This document shows positions 34,235 to 45,499 of a stretch of 64,000 bases of DNA, piece by piece. Made by a program: the position numbers and the translations under genes. Source of the stretch: Forficula auricularia (Eukaryota; Arthropoda; Insecta; Dermaptera; Forficulidae); NCBI GenBank assembly GCA_024734495.1, contig JALMQS010000187.1, positions 2,719,933-2,783,932 of the forward strand, given 5' to 3'. How positions within the stretch are numbered: the stretch's first letter is position 1; every line of letters starts with the position of its first letter. Below the pieces are notes generated by a model. It made no database searches. It saw only the letters and a list, made by a program, of their open reading frames with translations, and had not been told where the DNA came from.

Positions 34235-34325
34235 TTTTATTTTATATTTAACTCGATATATGGGAATGATTATGTCATCTGAAGATGGATTAATGCTCCG
34301 AAATGTATCGAGTTAAATATTTTAA
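34235..34325 (+). mobile_element. Small hairpin with CTGAAGA..CGAAAT motif
   Basis: TATTTAACTCGATAT at about 34,245 is matched inversely by GTATCGAGTTAAATA at about 34,308. Inside is CTGAAGA, T, GGA, a loop, TCC, GAAATGTATC. This resembles the hammerhead-like order of family C with an unusually long outer stem. Confidence 0.5.
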
Positions 34326-34544
34326 TATATTTTCTTTATATGTATTTTTGGGAAATTTATATTGAATTAAAATATTTAATTAATCTATTTTGTGTATTAA
34401 ATGTTTTTTCTTCCAATGACACCATGTTCCTTAACAATTTTCATTTATTTTGTCTTGAACTTTGGTAAATAAAAAAAAAAATTATTATTTGAACATGTTG
34501 CAGGTCATTTTTACTTTTTTTTTTTAAAAAAAAGGGGGACGAAT

Positions 34545-34720
34545 TATCTCCCATCTCTTTTAATGTAAATTCCTGAAGATGGGCTTGTCGCCCGAAATAT
34601 ATATTAAGTCTTGTTCATAAGCAATATACCTTTAATTTGTGAAACCTAACTAGTATTTGATTTTTAAATTTATTAAAAATGTTTCACCTTGAATCTCCAC
34701 CATTCTCACTGAATAAATTA
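34545..34720 (+). mobile_element. Family C half element
   Basis: CTGAAGA (34,573-34,579), T, GGGC (34,581-34,584), loop TTGTC, GCCC (34,590-34,593), GAAATATATATT. This is followed by the family C arm (TTTGTGAAACCTAACTAGTA and GTTTCACCTTGAATCTCCAC). The left arm is missing. The stem II hairpin is perfect here. The flanks do not give a clear stem I. Confidence 0.65.
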
Positions 34721-35660
34721 TAAAACTTTATTCATCTAAATATTTTTCATTTTATATCCAAAGTTGCATTGGAATATTCTTTACCATATAATAGCTTTTA
34801 AGGTGAATGTAACTAAATACCTTAGGGAATCATTTGATTAGATTGCAACTAACAGATTTCATTCAGTACCTCGTACCTTTTACTGCCGATTATCACTGAC
34901 ATGATTTACATTGCGGGACGTTAATAGAAACCAATACAAGCGTATTACAAGGGTAAAAAAGGGTGTAACGTCCCCACAATTGTGTCGTAATTCGCAATGG
35001 GATTCAAGATCTGCAAATGCTGATAACGATTGACAATACTAAAATAGATAATCCCCGAGCTAGAGACCATCCTGGTTGGTAATTAGCGACATTAACCTGA
35101 GCCTTTTGGGATTTTACTCTGCATTGAATTTTTTTTCTATTTATATGAATAATATATATATTGTATTGTTATTCTGTCTCATTTTGATAATGGATCAGAT
35201 TTTATCTTTTCAAATGAATAAAAAAAACAAAGTAAAAAAAAGGAGAAAAATGTCAATATTTGAAAACGAATTTGATATGATTGAAAAATATTTAATAACG
35301 GGTAAATAAATCCAAAAAGTCAACAGAGATGGATAGATTACTGTTCCTATACTGTAATAATGTCAGAGAGAAACATAGAAAGAAAAGAGTTCGAACAAAA
35401 CATGGAGAAAACAATGTTTGTCTTTGAATTTATGTTCTTGCTATGTATTGTTTGCGCTTAAGCCAGTGGGGTAACTTTTAACCTCCCCTTCCCGACCAAA
35501 TTCTGGGTCCACCGCTCTTTTAATACCCTATATATTAAAATATTTCCTGCAAGGTCAAGAAAGCAGGCTAAGAATTAGAATATTATCTAGTTATCTATAC
35601 GTAAAAAAATGTCTTAAATTTGGGGAAAAATTAATTTCATCCATGCTTTATTTTGTTCAT
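34721..35660. other. No recognised gene
   Basis: AT-rich. A 77-codon frame at 35,076 has a hydrophobic then lysine-rich composition but no recognisable family, and I do not call it a gene. Confidence 0.45.
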
Positions 35661-35669
35661 CTGTATATG

Positions 35670-35850
35670 TACTACTGTTCTAATAACCACGATAACTCAA
35701 GAATGGAAATTCGTAGAATGTATATTTTTGTTTCAAAAGGTTGGTATTTCCAGAGTGGAGAGCTGATTAGATTTGTGGCTCTCTAGTTTTAGAACTTCCA
35801 GTTCAAAAATTCAGAAAACGTAATTTTTAGATTTTTCGAGCATGAATTAA
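35670..35850 (+). repeat. Dispersed repeat, same family as 11,905
   Basis: GGCTCTCTAGTTTTAGAACT and TCCAGTTCAAAAATTCAGAA match the repeat at about 12,030-12,075 and, inverted, at about 52,070-52,110. Non-coding. Confidence 0.5.
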
Positions 35851-36065
35851 AATCACAAGTTTATTTTGAGAAAAAAATCAGTCTTTCTTTCTCAAATAGA
35901 TACTCATTTCTTTACATGTAATTTTTAGAGTTTGGTTTAAAAAAATCGAGATTTTTATTTTAATTTATTATAAAAATAATTAACCCGAAGGTTTGAGTAT
36001 CTTTTTTTGAAAACAAGATGTAATTTTTTTCAAAAATACAACTCACTGTATAAACCAAATATATC

Positions 36066-36172
36066 AAGATAAGAATTTATATTTAAGGTCTCTAATATAA
36101 GATTTTAATAGAATAATTTTATTAAAATCTTAGATTAGATACCTTAAATATTATATAAATTCTTATCTTAAT
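36066..36172. repeat. AT-rich palindrome
   Basis: ATCAAGATAAGAATTTATAT at about 36,066 is matched inversely by TATAAATTCTTATCTTAATT at about 36,155. Arms are about 50 bp with almost no spacer. The arm text (AAGAATTTAT..TTAAGGTCT) also occurs at about 45,504, so it belongs to a dispersed family. Confidence 0.75.
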
Positions 36173-36560
36173 TTATTATTTTGTAAGGAGGGTCAATTTT
36201 ATATTTTTTACCATTGAGTATGTGATATCACAGTAACGATCTGTTTATTATACCTATAATTATCTGTAATTTTGTAAAGTTCTGTAACGCAAACCTACTC
36301 CACAATGACTCTCTAACAGAGAAGTGTAGCTCATAAACTAAATAATAAAATTTAAAACTTATATGGAATCAATTTTTCGCAAATCAAAAATCGTTAAAAT
36401 ATTTTAATCGAATGATTGATTCTTTTGGAGAAACTCGAATTTTATGAGGGTGAAAAATTAATAATATTTTTTTTTTATAATAAAATGTGAGATATCCTTG
36501 TAAAAATATTTTTATGTAGAATTAGTTTTGATTTTTTTTAAATGTATTTCGATTTAAAAT
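36173..36560. other. No recognised feature
   Basis: AT-rich sequence between the palindrome and the inverted-repeat copy. Nothing supported. Confidence 0.4.
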
Positions 36561-37795
36561 GGGAGTACATAAAAGTTTTAAATATTAAGTTTGTAACTTT
36601 AAAAGCTACAAGAGCGAACTGACGGACGGACAAACATTGTAGCTGTACTAATAGGGTTCTGTTTTATTTATCTACGAAATCCTAAAAAGTCCGAATAGCT
36701 ATTTCTTTTAGGAAAATGTCTTAAACAAATTTACTAATACCCAAAATTTTTCAAGCTGGGTACAGTTATTGAAAACAGTTTAATTATCTTATATCTTAAT
36801 AATTTTAATATTCATCAGGTTCAATTTAATTCGCTTAAGTATTTTTTACATTCTTTCCAAAAAATGAATAACTTAGAATCGATTTTTTTTATTGTTTTAA
36901 CGATTATTTATCGGCGGTTGCTTTTGTAAGGGTTCAATTACATTGCTTATTTATTACCGATTCAAATGATCTTTATTTCTCCATTATCAGGTAATTACGT
37001 ATAAAAGTTCACTTAATGGCTTAATTCATAAAATATTCTCTGATAAAATCGATAACAATCAATCAAACAATCGTTAAGGGCAAAGAGATGATAAAAGCTA
37101 ACAAAATTGAGACTTTAAATGGGAAATCTCTCGCTTCCTCTTCAAATATGCTTAGAGATAATCCATCTTTCAAATCTACTTAGCATGTATTATGCATTCG
37201 CCGTCACAATGATTACACCACATTTAGATTCACCTGTAAAAAATCTTCACTCGTTTTCGTATCCCTGTGACATTTACATATATTTGAGTTTAACAATCTG
37301 CAGGTGGAATATTGATAATGGAAAAGATTTTCGACTGAATTATTAGAAGATGATATAAGGAAGCTGGTTTTTGAGCCCCGAGTCACAAAAACGATGTAAC
37401 ATCGCTATTATCTATTTGACCTATAAGTATCTGGCCTTGTAACTCTTGGACAGAAAGCCAGATTTGCTTCTGTATATCTGATTCGCATTCCTAGGTTTTA
37501 TTTTTTTAAATTTCTCTTTTAGAGTAAAATTACTTACCGGATGTAATAAAATAATCTTTTCAAAAATCAACAGTGTTCATCAAATTGCCGTTAATAGCCG
37601 AATTTAAATTTCTAAAGAAATCCTCCGAGATTGTCATATACTACATTCTAGCTCTTGTGAATATTCTTTATTGTTGTGTTCATCCCCTTGGAAATCGAAC
37701 CCGAGTGGTAAAAACAGCAATGCGGACAAATTGACTACCCTGGGACGTGAATTCATCTGACATTTAGCAGTTTACTGATTTTAAATATAAACATA
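36561..37795 (+). mobile_element. 1.24-kb non-coding element, copy 1 (inverted partner at 43,845)
   Basis: This segment is nearly identical to the reverse complement of 43,845-45,098. Its outer end carries GACGGACGGACAAACATTGT and TAGGGTTCTGTTTTAT, a style common at the ends of dispersed insect repeats. Its inner end contains the tRNA-like SINE head of family S3 (GGAAATCGAACCCGAGTGGT, about 37,691). A 75-codon frame at 37,119 is conserved in the partner only because the DNA is conserved; it has no domain. A partial repeat of the SINE tail follows at 37,812-37,905. Confidence 0.85.
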
Positions 37796-37909
37796 AAATA
37801 ATAACAATAAATAAAATAATCTTTTCAAAAATCAAGAGCGGCTCATTAATATAAGTGTTCATCAAATTGCCGTTAATAGCCGAATTTAAATTTCTAAAGA
37901 AAAGAGTAC

Positions 37910-39000
37910 CAAATTGTCCATTTTTTATGTGATTTTACCAGCTCAATTTCATTAAAATATATTTATTTAGATTAAAATGCTGAAAAATCCTACAAATTCA
38001 CTCATTCCTTCCTTATCAAACGCAAATAAGAACGAATTTGATATCTCAAAAATGTTCAAAAATAAATAAGGTACGGAAAGAATCCTTGATCTGTGAGTTC
38101 GCGAAGGACGGATTATTTGTCAAAATACATATTTTAACTTAAGCAGATTAGTGAAAATTTTGAAAAATCACCAAAACTTATATAGAACGAGCCGAAAATT
38201 AGATAAGTTTTCACATTATCATCCAATTTATATATTAATTAATTCCAATTCTTAAAACTTTAAAACATTTATTATATTGTAAAATATGTTTAATGTTCCA
38301 ATTACCCAAAGTCCAATTTCATTTTTTTTCATCAGTGAAGAAAAGCATTAAATGGATTGTGAGGCGGTAATCCTTTGCAAATGATCCCGAGTAAAATAAT
38401 TCCCAATTCAAGGTGGTTTAGCTAGATAAGACCAGTGGTAGAAACGGGGGGTGCGGGGGTATGCTGGCTGCTGGCTGGCATGGTTGTTAACGATTTCGGA
38501 ATTAAATCTCGAGATTCTGCGAGAAGTGGAATGGACCTGTTGCCTGACTCCTGGACAAACGGATTGAATCGTAGACCAAAGCTCCGGGATGATCATCTAT
38601 TCCCCATGGGGAGATTTATTTAGAATGGTAAAGACAAATGAATGGGCGAAATGCATGTCCATGGGATACAATTAATTAATTTAATAAGTTGCCGTTAGAA
38701 GAATAGCATACCTAATGAACGTAGACATGTTTGTTTGTCTCGAGAGAGAAATTAAAATAAATTCATTTTATTTCATGACAGTATGGGTCTCGAACAAAGG
38801 CTCAGGATTTCAATATTAGGATGTTGACTTTAAAAAATAATTGGAAGAAAAACATTTATTTGATTTAGTAATTTTTGTGTTTGAGAAAGTCTTGCTTGAG
38901 CTAAAATAGATAAAAATAAGCTGACGTGTTCTGATGTGGCCATCCACTTGACTTTACCATACAACCTGGCCCCTCAAATTATTTATAATCATCTAGGGGG
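37910..39000. other. Mostly unannotated; small repeat pieces
   Basis: AATAAGAACGAATTTGATAT at 38,026 matches about 45,358 and, inverted, about 55,000, so a dispersed repeat is present. A GC-richer patch at 38,430-38,620 has no recognisable coding content on either strand. Confidence 0.4.
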
Positions 39001-39420
39001 GGTTTTGTTTTTGCATTTTTATACTTCTGGGGTCCCACTTATTATGTATACAAAATTTGGTTGAGTTTGGTAAATGGCCAAGATTTTCATTTTATGACCC
39101 TACACCTCCCCCCCCCCATTTGGGCCGTTAGTTTTTGCATTTTTAGACTTCTGGGGTCCTACTGATTATGTATACAAAATTTGGTTGAGTTTGCTCAAAT
39201 GGCCTAGATTTTTAATTTTTAACCCCCTCCACCCCTCTTAATTTTGGGTCGATATGCACAAAAATCTAATCAGCCCTTAATCTCAATGGACCAAAACTAC
39301 GTGTGAAATTTGGTTTTGATATTCAAACTAATTTTTGAGCTAGCTCGTCCACAAAAATTTGGTAACGCACAGACTAACAGACATTTTGACAAAACAATTA
39401 TTATCTCAAAAAATATAATT
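39001..39420. repeat. 124-bp tandem pair, same family as window start
   Basis: ATTATGTATACAAAATTTGG starts at 39,041 and 39,165, giving a 124-bp period, each preceded by TTTTGCATTTTTA and ACTTCTGGGGTCC. The copy at window position 28 shows the same text. C-runs follow each unit. The end near 39,370 carries CAGACTAACAGACATT-like sequence. Confidence 0.75.
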
Positions 39421-39594
39421 TTTTCGATGTTTACATATTAAAGCTTTTTTGTAGACCGTAATATCATGATTTTGCTTAATTTTTTTAAATTAAAATAGTT
39501 TCAGCCGTTTTTGAGATATTTCGAAAAAAAGAAGGAAAAAAAACACTTTTTTCATGCACGATTACAATACTTGAATATACCCCCTGTATAGTAA

Positions 39595-39690
39595 AGTAAA
39601 ACATGAAGAGATTTTGTTTTGACGAGAGAAGCAGAGTGTTTATTGATAAAGAGAAATCAATGAGTATGAGTTGATGCAACGTTGTTATAT
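39595..39690 (+). mobile_element. Family A arm fragment
   Basis: AAGAGATTTTGTTTTGACGA and GAGAAGCAGAGTGTTTATTG then ATAAAGAGAAATCAATGAG. This matches the outer arm of family A with substitutions. A tRNA-like piece (GGGTAATCGAACCCATGAGA, minus strand) follows at about 39,735. Confidence 0.5.
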
Positions 39691-39784
39691 GGCTAGATTG
39701 CTATAACATCAAAACGAAATTGTCTATATCCAATAGGGTAATCGAACCCATGAGAGAAATAAAAGATAAAATATTTATTGTTTT

Positions 39785-40090
39785 GTTAAGCGAGAATGGT
39801 GTAGGTTCTTGGTGAAACATATTTAAAAAAAGTAAAGAAAATTTAAAAAATTTAAACTATAGAATTCTAAGTAGGTTTCACAAAAATAAAAGACAAGATG
39901 CTTCTTAGCATGACTCTATATACCATATTTCGGCGTATTAGCCCATCTTCTCTGAGAACTCCTGAAGATGGGCTCGTACTCCGAAATATATATAGAGTGA
40001 TGCTAACAAGCATCTTGTCTTTTATTTTTGTGAAACTTACATAGAATTTTATATTTTTAAATTTTCTTTACTTTGTTTAAAATATTTCTA
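39785..40090. mobile_element. Family C foldback, near complete
   Basis: Arms at about 39,795-39,940 and 39,960-40,088 are inverted copies. They share GTAGGTTTCACAAAAATAAA and AAGACAAGATGCTT. Two outward CGAAATAT motifs flank the centre, CATCTTCTCTGAGAACTCCT then GAAGATGGG. The right motif keeps CTGAAGA, T and GGGC, but its stem II partner has changed to CTCC, so stem II is weak. It shows what the element at 1,540-2,990 looked like before the LINE arrived. Confidence 0.85.
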
Positions 40091-40150
40091 GTTAAAAGAC
40101 TGATGATGAAGGTCAAACCTTCGAAACTATAGACTCAAACAAATAAATTA
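40091..40150 (+). mobile_element. Family A hammerhead-like motif
   Basis: CTGATGA (40,100-40,106), T, GAAGG (40,108-40,112), loop, CCTTC, GAAAC (40,123-40,127), TATA, GAC. All core positions fit except that GTC reads GAC. It lies directly beside the family C foldback, with AACAAATAAAT following as in other family A copies. Confidence 0.65.
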
Positions 40151-40974
40151 TATGATATACTAGTATATACACATTTATATTTGGAATATATCTGTGTCTT
40201 TCAGAGGTATCCATGGGGGAGTGGGTTAAGACGCAGAGTGTGTCATTGAAATGTTTTTGTTACAAATACACCAATACCTTTTCCTCGGGAAAAAGTTTTA
40301 GAGTGGGCCTAATGTTATTCCTCTATTTGTAAGAGGCAATGGGGTTACTTTTCATGAAACTAGATGTGGTGATCATGAAGCTAGGGGGGATGGCCACCCC
40401 TGTTTATTTGCATCAAGAAAAATTTAAGAAAAACTTGACACAAAGGTGTATCAATACAAAATTTTTTCCGAACCTAAGAGAAGTCGAAAGTTGGTATCAT
40501 TATGAAGAACTTATTTTGTGGTAATTTTCAAATTTTTGGCTCAAAGTGCTTAGTAACGAAAAATAGTCATACAAAAATTTTCATGGAATACCCGTTAATT
40601 TCGGACTTTATATATTTTTTTTTAAGCTAACATCTTCATATTGAGTTCTTCAGCTCTTGTTTTAAACATATAATGAAATAAATTGTCTTTAAAAAAGATT
40701 GTCCTTTTTTCCAATTTCAGAATAGAAATTAATTTCTTTAAGCTGAAGATTTAGATTTGTTCTGAAATTATAAGATCTATATGAGCATTTGAGTAATTAA
40801 TTAAATTATTTTCTAATTCTACCTCAATTTACTATTGTAAAAAAAATATTATAATGGCAAAATTAGCAAAAATACATTTGATTCTTTTAAGAATAAGAAT
40901 TTAATGAAAATTTCCAGAGAAAATAATTCAGAAAATAAAGGAGAAAAATAGAACACAATATTAACTCCATAAAA
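40151..40974. other. No recognised feature
   Basis: AT-rich. A 61-codon frame at 40,339 has no recognisable domain. Confidence 0.45.
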
Positions 40975-41677
40975 ATTTTTAAGAAAAAAATAAAACCGAC
41001 TTCAAAAAAATTAAATGCAACAAATAAAATACACTAAAAGGTATAAAATAATTATTATCTTATTTAGTTACAACTAAACGACGAAATATTAACATGAAAT
41101 TACTTTTTGAAGTCGGTGCCAAACAAACTATACCTATAAGCGAGCGTATCCACCAAACGTACTAAGTAAGATCCGTCGAGTGCGATTCATAAAAGGTATA
41201 TGTTTGGCACCAACTTCAAAAAGTAATTTCATGTTAATATTTCGTCGTTTAGTTGTAACTAAATAATTATTTTATACCTTTTAGTGTATTTAATTTGTTG
41301 CATTTAATTTTTTTGAAGTCGGTTTTATTTTTTTCTTAAAAATTTGTATTTTTCTCTTTTTAGTGATGTTATTAATAGTGATCATATCATCAAAACTTGA
41401 CCAAATTAATATTGCACCATCCCTAAGATACCCCCTTTCCAATAAAAAAAGAATCATCGAAATCGGTTGATAAACAAAGAAATTAGTCCTGAACAAACCT
41501 AACAAAAAAGGTCTAATACCTACGAAAAAAAATTGGGACCAATTGGAACGTAGACCGGACCCAATGCAAAAAAAATTTTCAAAATCGGTTCACAATTGGC
41601 GGAGATATGAGGTAACATAGGAACAAAAAAAATCATTCGAATAGAGAACCTCCTCCTTTTTTTGAAGTCGGTTAAAA
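40975..41677 (-). mobile_element. ACCGACTTC-ended palindromic element, copy 2
   Basis: It is the reverse orientation of the element at 14,641-15,361. The palindrome is at 40,975-41,344, and the single-copy half at 41,345-41,677 ends CCTCCTTTTTTTGAAGTCGG. The right arm lacks the AAGATAATA segment found in the other arms. Length and structure otherwise agree, showing a conserved mobile unit of about 0.7 kb. Confidence 0.85.
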
Positions 41678-42252
41678 AGACCGTCAATCGTTACCTCAAT
41701 AAACGGCTACACCGAAAATAACCTTGCTGTTTATAGAAATGACTTTTAAACAAGCTGAGTGCGCGTAATCTCCTCATCTCAATGGGCAATGAATTCCACA
41801 ATCTGATGGACTCGACAATAAAAGATTTTGAGTATGTTCAGGTCCTGTATATTGGAATTTCTAGATCGCGCTCACGTGATCTGAGTAATAGAGAGTGTAC
41901 AGAGGACTTGAATATAAATAATTCATAAAGGTATACGGGCTTCTTATTTAAGATGGTTGTTGTCAAGAGAGATTCCTTGTTGGCTCTGCAAATTTCATTA
42001 AAATTTTAAATTATTTATTTTCCATATATTACAAAAACTACATTCAAGACTCAACAAAAAATAACAATTAATTATAATTAAATTATAAATAAAGAAAAAA
42101 GTATTAGTCCCGATGATCGAACACGACACCACAAGCTGCCTGTGTAAAGATCTAAGTAAGCTACTATTAGCTCTAGAAGTCTATTTGCGCACATATTATT
42201 ATTTCAAGTGCTAGATATAAATAAATACCTTCGAAATATTTGGATTTAGATC
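41678..42252. other. No recognised feature
   Basis: Sequence at 41,760-41,900 reads like a decayed LINE tail (CTCATCTCAATGGGCAATGA, TTCCACAATCTGATGG), but I cannot translate a recognisable frame. The rest is AT-rich. Confidence 0.35.
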
Positions 42253-42310
42253 AGGAGTGTCCAACTTTTTGCTTACACGGGCCACATTTGAAGGAAAAAA
42301 TTGTCTCGAG
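42253..42310 (+). mobile_element. hAT-like terminal sequence
   Basis: CAGGAGTGTCCAACTTTTTG followed by CTTACACGGGCCACATTTG. This resembles the CAGGGGTGTCCAAACTTTTT..GGGCCACATT end of hAT elements. No partner end was found downstream. Confidence 0.55.
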
Positions 42311-42639
42311 ACGCAGATAAAATATACTACTTCTACCGATTTTGTTAATCAAAAAAGATAGTTGATAATATTTAAAAAAAAATATATTGATTGTCAAAAT
42401 AAAAAGAAATCTATTATAAAACAATCTTTAAACGTTTAATCAAACACAAAAATTTCGGGAGAATTGCTCCCTTTCTCAATGGATAACTAAGACTAGCTAT
42501 TAAATATGTGTTTATTAATTGAAATTTTATTATTTCATCGGTACATTTTATATTTATATATTTTTACTCTTCAATCAAATATAAAAAATAATCATGAAAA
42601 ATATTACAGTCATGCAAAAAATGTATACCTACATAATCA

Positions 42640-43125
42640 GAAAACGTTTTCAAAGATAAACCTAAAATCTGGTGCACTGTAATGCAAAATACATAGTTTC
42701 GTACCTTTTTCAGCTCATTAACTAAAACCTAGGGAGTCGGGTTGCCCGAGCTAGCAGCATATAAAATTTCGACGGGCTAAAACTCGGTTCCCTCACTAAC
42801 CCTACTAACACTTTACTGGTGTGCTATCTAAATGGGCTTTGTTCCCGGTGACAATAAATAAAAAAAAAAAAAAAAAAAACTAACTAAAACCTTTCATGAT
42901 TGGCATTTTGTACTCTCAGAAACGGTTTTCAGGTAAAAAGCTAAAATTAGGTGCATTTTAAGATAATTGTGTACTAAATTTCAGATCATTAACTAAAACC
43001 TTACAAGATTGGCATTTTGTACTTTCATGAAACGTTTTCAAGTAAAAAGCTAAATTAACTAAAACTTAACTAAAACCTTACAAGATTGGCATTTTGTACT
43101 CTCAAGAAACGTTTTTAGGTAAAAG
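42640..43125 (+). repeat. Degenerate tandem repeat interrupted by a SINE
   Basis: The unit holds ACTAAAACCTTACAAGATTG, GCATTTTGTACT, AAACGTTTTCA and AAAAGCTAAA. Copies are visible near 42,890, 43,000 and 43,075, with a partial one before the SINE at 42,650-42,730. Unit lengths vary. Confidence 0.7.
42731..42880 (+). repeat. SINE (S1) with poly(A) tail and 12-bp duplication
   Basis: It starts AGGGAGTCGGGTTGCCCGAG. Most of the tRNA head is deleted compared with the copy at 4,117. The body TCGACGGGCTAAAACTCGG and CACTTTACTGGTGTGC is shared, and it ends AATAAATA then about 19 A. The flanks TAACTAAAACCT at 42,719-42,730 and 42,881-42,892 are a clear target-site duplication, as left by LINE machinery. 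Confidence 0.9.
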
Positions 43126-43437
43126 CAAATGAAAAAATATGTATCTATAAATCGATATTTTTTTTTTACGTAATTGATATTTTTTCATCAGAGAAAATAA
43201 ATAAATCGAAATATTCGAGAAAACATTTTTTTGCAAATTAATCTGCCAACACGTCTCAACTTGTCCATGCGTGTCTTGACTCGTTTGAAATATTCTTGAG
43301 TTTTCATCATTAAAAAATCTATTAAATATTTGTAATTGGAAATAAGCAAAACGGGCAATTTTAGAACAATTGAGTAATAATACTATCTAATGTTTTAGAT
43401 ATTAAAATTTTGCAATTTTTCGCTAATACAAAGTATA

Positions 43438-43585
43438 CTGTCGAAACCGGCTATAACGATCCCGGATTTAAGGAGGAAATCGGAAATACTTGGTTGATAC
43501 AATGTTAAGTTAAAAACGTTATAAAAGATCCCGTTTTTTACTAGCACTTGATTATAATTGCGCTCGTTATAAGCGGGCTTGACTG
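43438..43585. mobile_element. pogo-like MITE, 148 bp
   Basis: The left end reads CTGTCGAAACCGGCTATAAC and the right end, inverted, CAGTCAAGCCCGCTTATAAC. The element is flanked by TA on both sides (43,436-43,437 and 43,586-43,587). CAGTCnAnCC-nGC-TATAACG ends with TA duplication are typical of pogo/Tigger-like MITEs. The left end has lost the A of CAGT. Confidence 0.75.
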
Positions 43586-43724
43586 TATTTTTAATTTATT
43601 CTTCCAACTGAATTTAATAATCAGTAAGTTATTGTTAATGATTATTAGTACAATAATAATAATAATAATAATAATTGACCAGAGATTGTATTTTACTAAA
43701 TCTAAGTTTTCATGTATAAATTTT

Positions 43725-43835
43725 TTACATGCAAGGAAGGTTATGACCACCTCTCGGAAATCAAACCCAACTGGTAAATATAGAAATTCAAGCCAATTTG
43801 CTACCCTGAATGTGAACCCATCTTACATATGCTGC
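43725..43835 (-). repeat. tRNA-like SINE head
   Basis: On the minus strand, CCAGTTGGGTTTGATTTCCG at about 43,775-43,756 looks like a B box with its stem, preceded by GGGTAGCAAATTGGC. It resembles the S3 head, more diverged. It sits directly beside the 1.24-kb element. Confidence 0.5.
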
Positions 43836-43844
43836 GTGGATATG

Positions 43845-45098
43845 TGTTTATATTTAAAATCAGTAAACTGCTAAATGTCAGATGAATTCACGTCCCAGGG
43901 TAGTCAATTTGTCCGCATTGCTGTTTTTACTACTCGGGTTCGATTTCCAAGGTGATGAACACAACAATAAAGAATATTCACAAGAGCTAGCATGTAGTAT
44001 ATGACAATCTCTGAGGATTTCTTTAGAAATTTAAATTCGGCTATTAACGGCAATTTGATGAACACTTATATTAATGAGCCGCTGTTGATTTTTGAAAAGA
44101 TTATTATTACATCCGGTAAGTAATTTTACTCTAAAAGAGAAATTTAAAAAAATAAAACCTAGGAATGCGATACAGAATCAAATCTGGCTTTCTGTCCAAG
44201 AGTTACAAGGCCAGGTACTTATGGGTCAAATAGATAATAGCGATGTTACATCGTTTTTGTGACTCGGGGCTCAAAAACCATCTTCCTTATATTATCTTCT
44301 AATAATTCAGTCCAAAATCTTTTCCATTATCAATATTCCACCTGCAGATTGTTAAACTCAAATATATGTAAATGTCACAGGGATGCGAAAACGAGTGAAG
44401 ATTTTTTACAGGTGAATCTAAATGTGGTGTAATCATTGTGACGGCGAATGCATAATACATGCTAAGTAGATTTGAAAGATGGATTATCTCTAAGCATATT
44501 TGAATAGGAACCGAGAGATTTCCCATTTAAAGTCTCAATTTGGTTAGCTTTTGTCATCTCTTTGCACGTAACGATTGTTTGATTGATTGTTATCGATTTT
44601 ATCAGAGAATATTTGATGAATTAAGCCATTAAGTGAACTTTTATACGTAATTACCTGATAATGGGGAAATAAAGATCATTGATTCGGTAATAAATAAGCA
44701 ATGTAATTGAACCCTTACAAAAGCAACCGCCGATAAATAATCGTTAAAACAATTAAAAAAAAAATCGATTCTAAGTTATTCATTTTTTGCAAAGAATGTA
44801 AAAAAATACTTGGGCGAATTAAATTGAACCTGATGAATATTAAAATTATTAAGATATAAGATAATTAAACTGTTTTCAAAAACTGTACCCAGCTTGAAAA
44901 ATTTTTGCTATTAGCAAATTTGTTTAAGACATTTTCCTAAAAGAAATAGCTTTTCGGCTTTTTTAGGATTTCGTAGATAAATAAAACAGAACCCTATTAG
45001 TGCAGCTACAATGTCTGTCCGTCCGTCAGTTCAGCTCTTGTAGCTTTTAAAGAGTTACAAACTTAATATTTAAAACTTTTATGTATTTATTGTCTCCC
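43845..45098 (-). mobile_element. 1.24-kb non-coding element, copy 2
   Basis: This is the inverted partner of 36,561-37,795, colinear over its whole length with scattered substitutions. It retains GCCGCTCATTAATATAAG-type tail text (inverse) that the first copy has lost at the matching place. The SINE head is at about 43,885-43,955, with GGGTTCGATTTCCAAGG. Confidence 0.85.
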
Positions 45099-45490
45099 AA
45101 TAAATAAATCATATTCAAATTTTAATCAGTGATGAGAGTGAATTTATGTCACGTCGAGCAAGAAATTCCTGTAAACATCGTCTTAAGTAGAACCAAGTTT
45201 ATTTTTTTGAAAATTAATTGACTTTCGGTCTGAGAAGAGACCGTCGAAATACTAATTTTTACACGATTTTAGTTTCTAAAGAAATTTCTAAGACATTGAA
45301 CATAAACGTATGAAGAAATTCTTCAAATATGTTCATTCTCTTCTCATCGGCAAAAAATAAGAACAAATTTGATATCTCAAGTATTTTGCAAGATATGAGG
45401 CAGGGAGCCCTCAGTATTCGAGTCTCACTCACCTTTGTTTTTTATTCATAGTCTTTTTGTCAGGAATAATCATAAAATTTATCAAAATAA
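45099..45490 (+). repeat. Dispersed repeat pieces (GATATCTCAAGTATTTT)
   Basis: AACAAATTTGATATCTCAAG and GATATGAGGCAGGGAGCC (about 45,360-45,410) match pieces at 38,026 and, inverted, at 54,970-55,010. The family is unnamed and non-coding. Confidence 0.5.
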
Positions 45491-45499
45491 TTATTTAAC

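Noticed and set aside
35076..35309. 77-codon frame with a hydrophobic stretch and basic tail
   Set aside because: AT-driven composition, no family resemblance, no supporting context.
37119..37346. 75-codon frame repeated in inverted orientation at 44,299-44,526
   Set aside because: It is conserved because the whole 1.24-kb DNA is duplicated. There is no domain and the frame covers only a small part of the shared DNA.
38408..38623. Possible exon in a GC-richer patch
   Set aside because: Open frames on both strands, no recognisable domain, no clear splice signals tied to it.
43548..43874. 108-codon frame
   Set aside because: It is produced by an (AAT)n microsatellite and part of a SINE; no protein signal.
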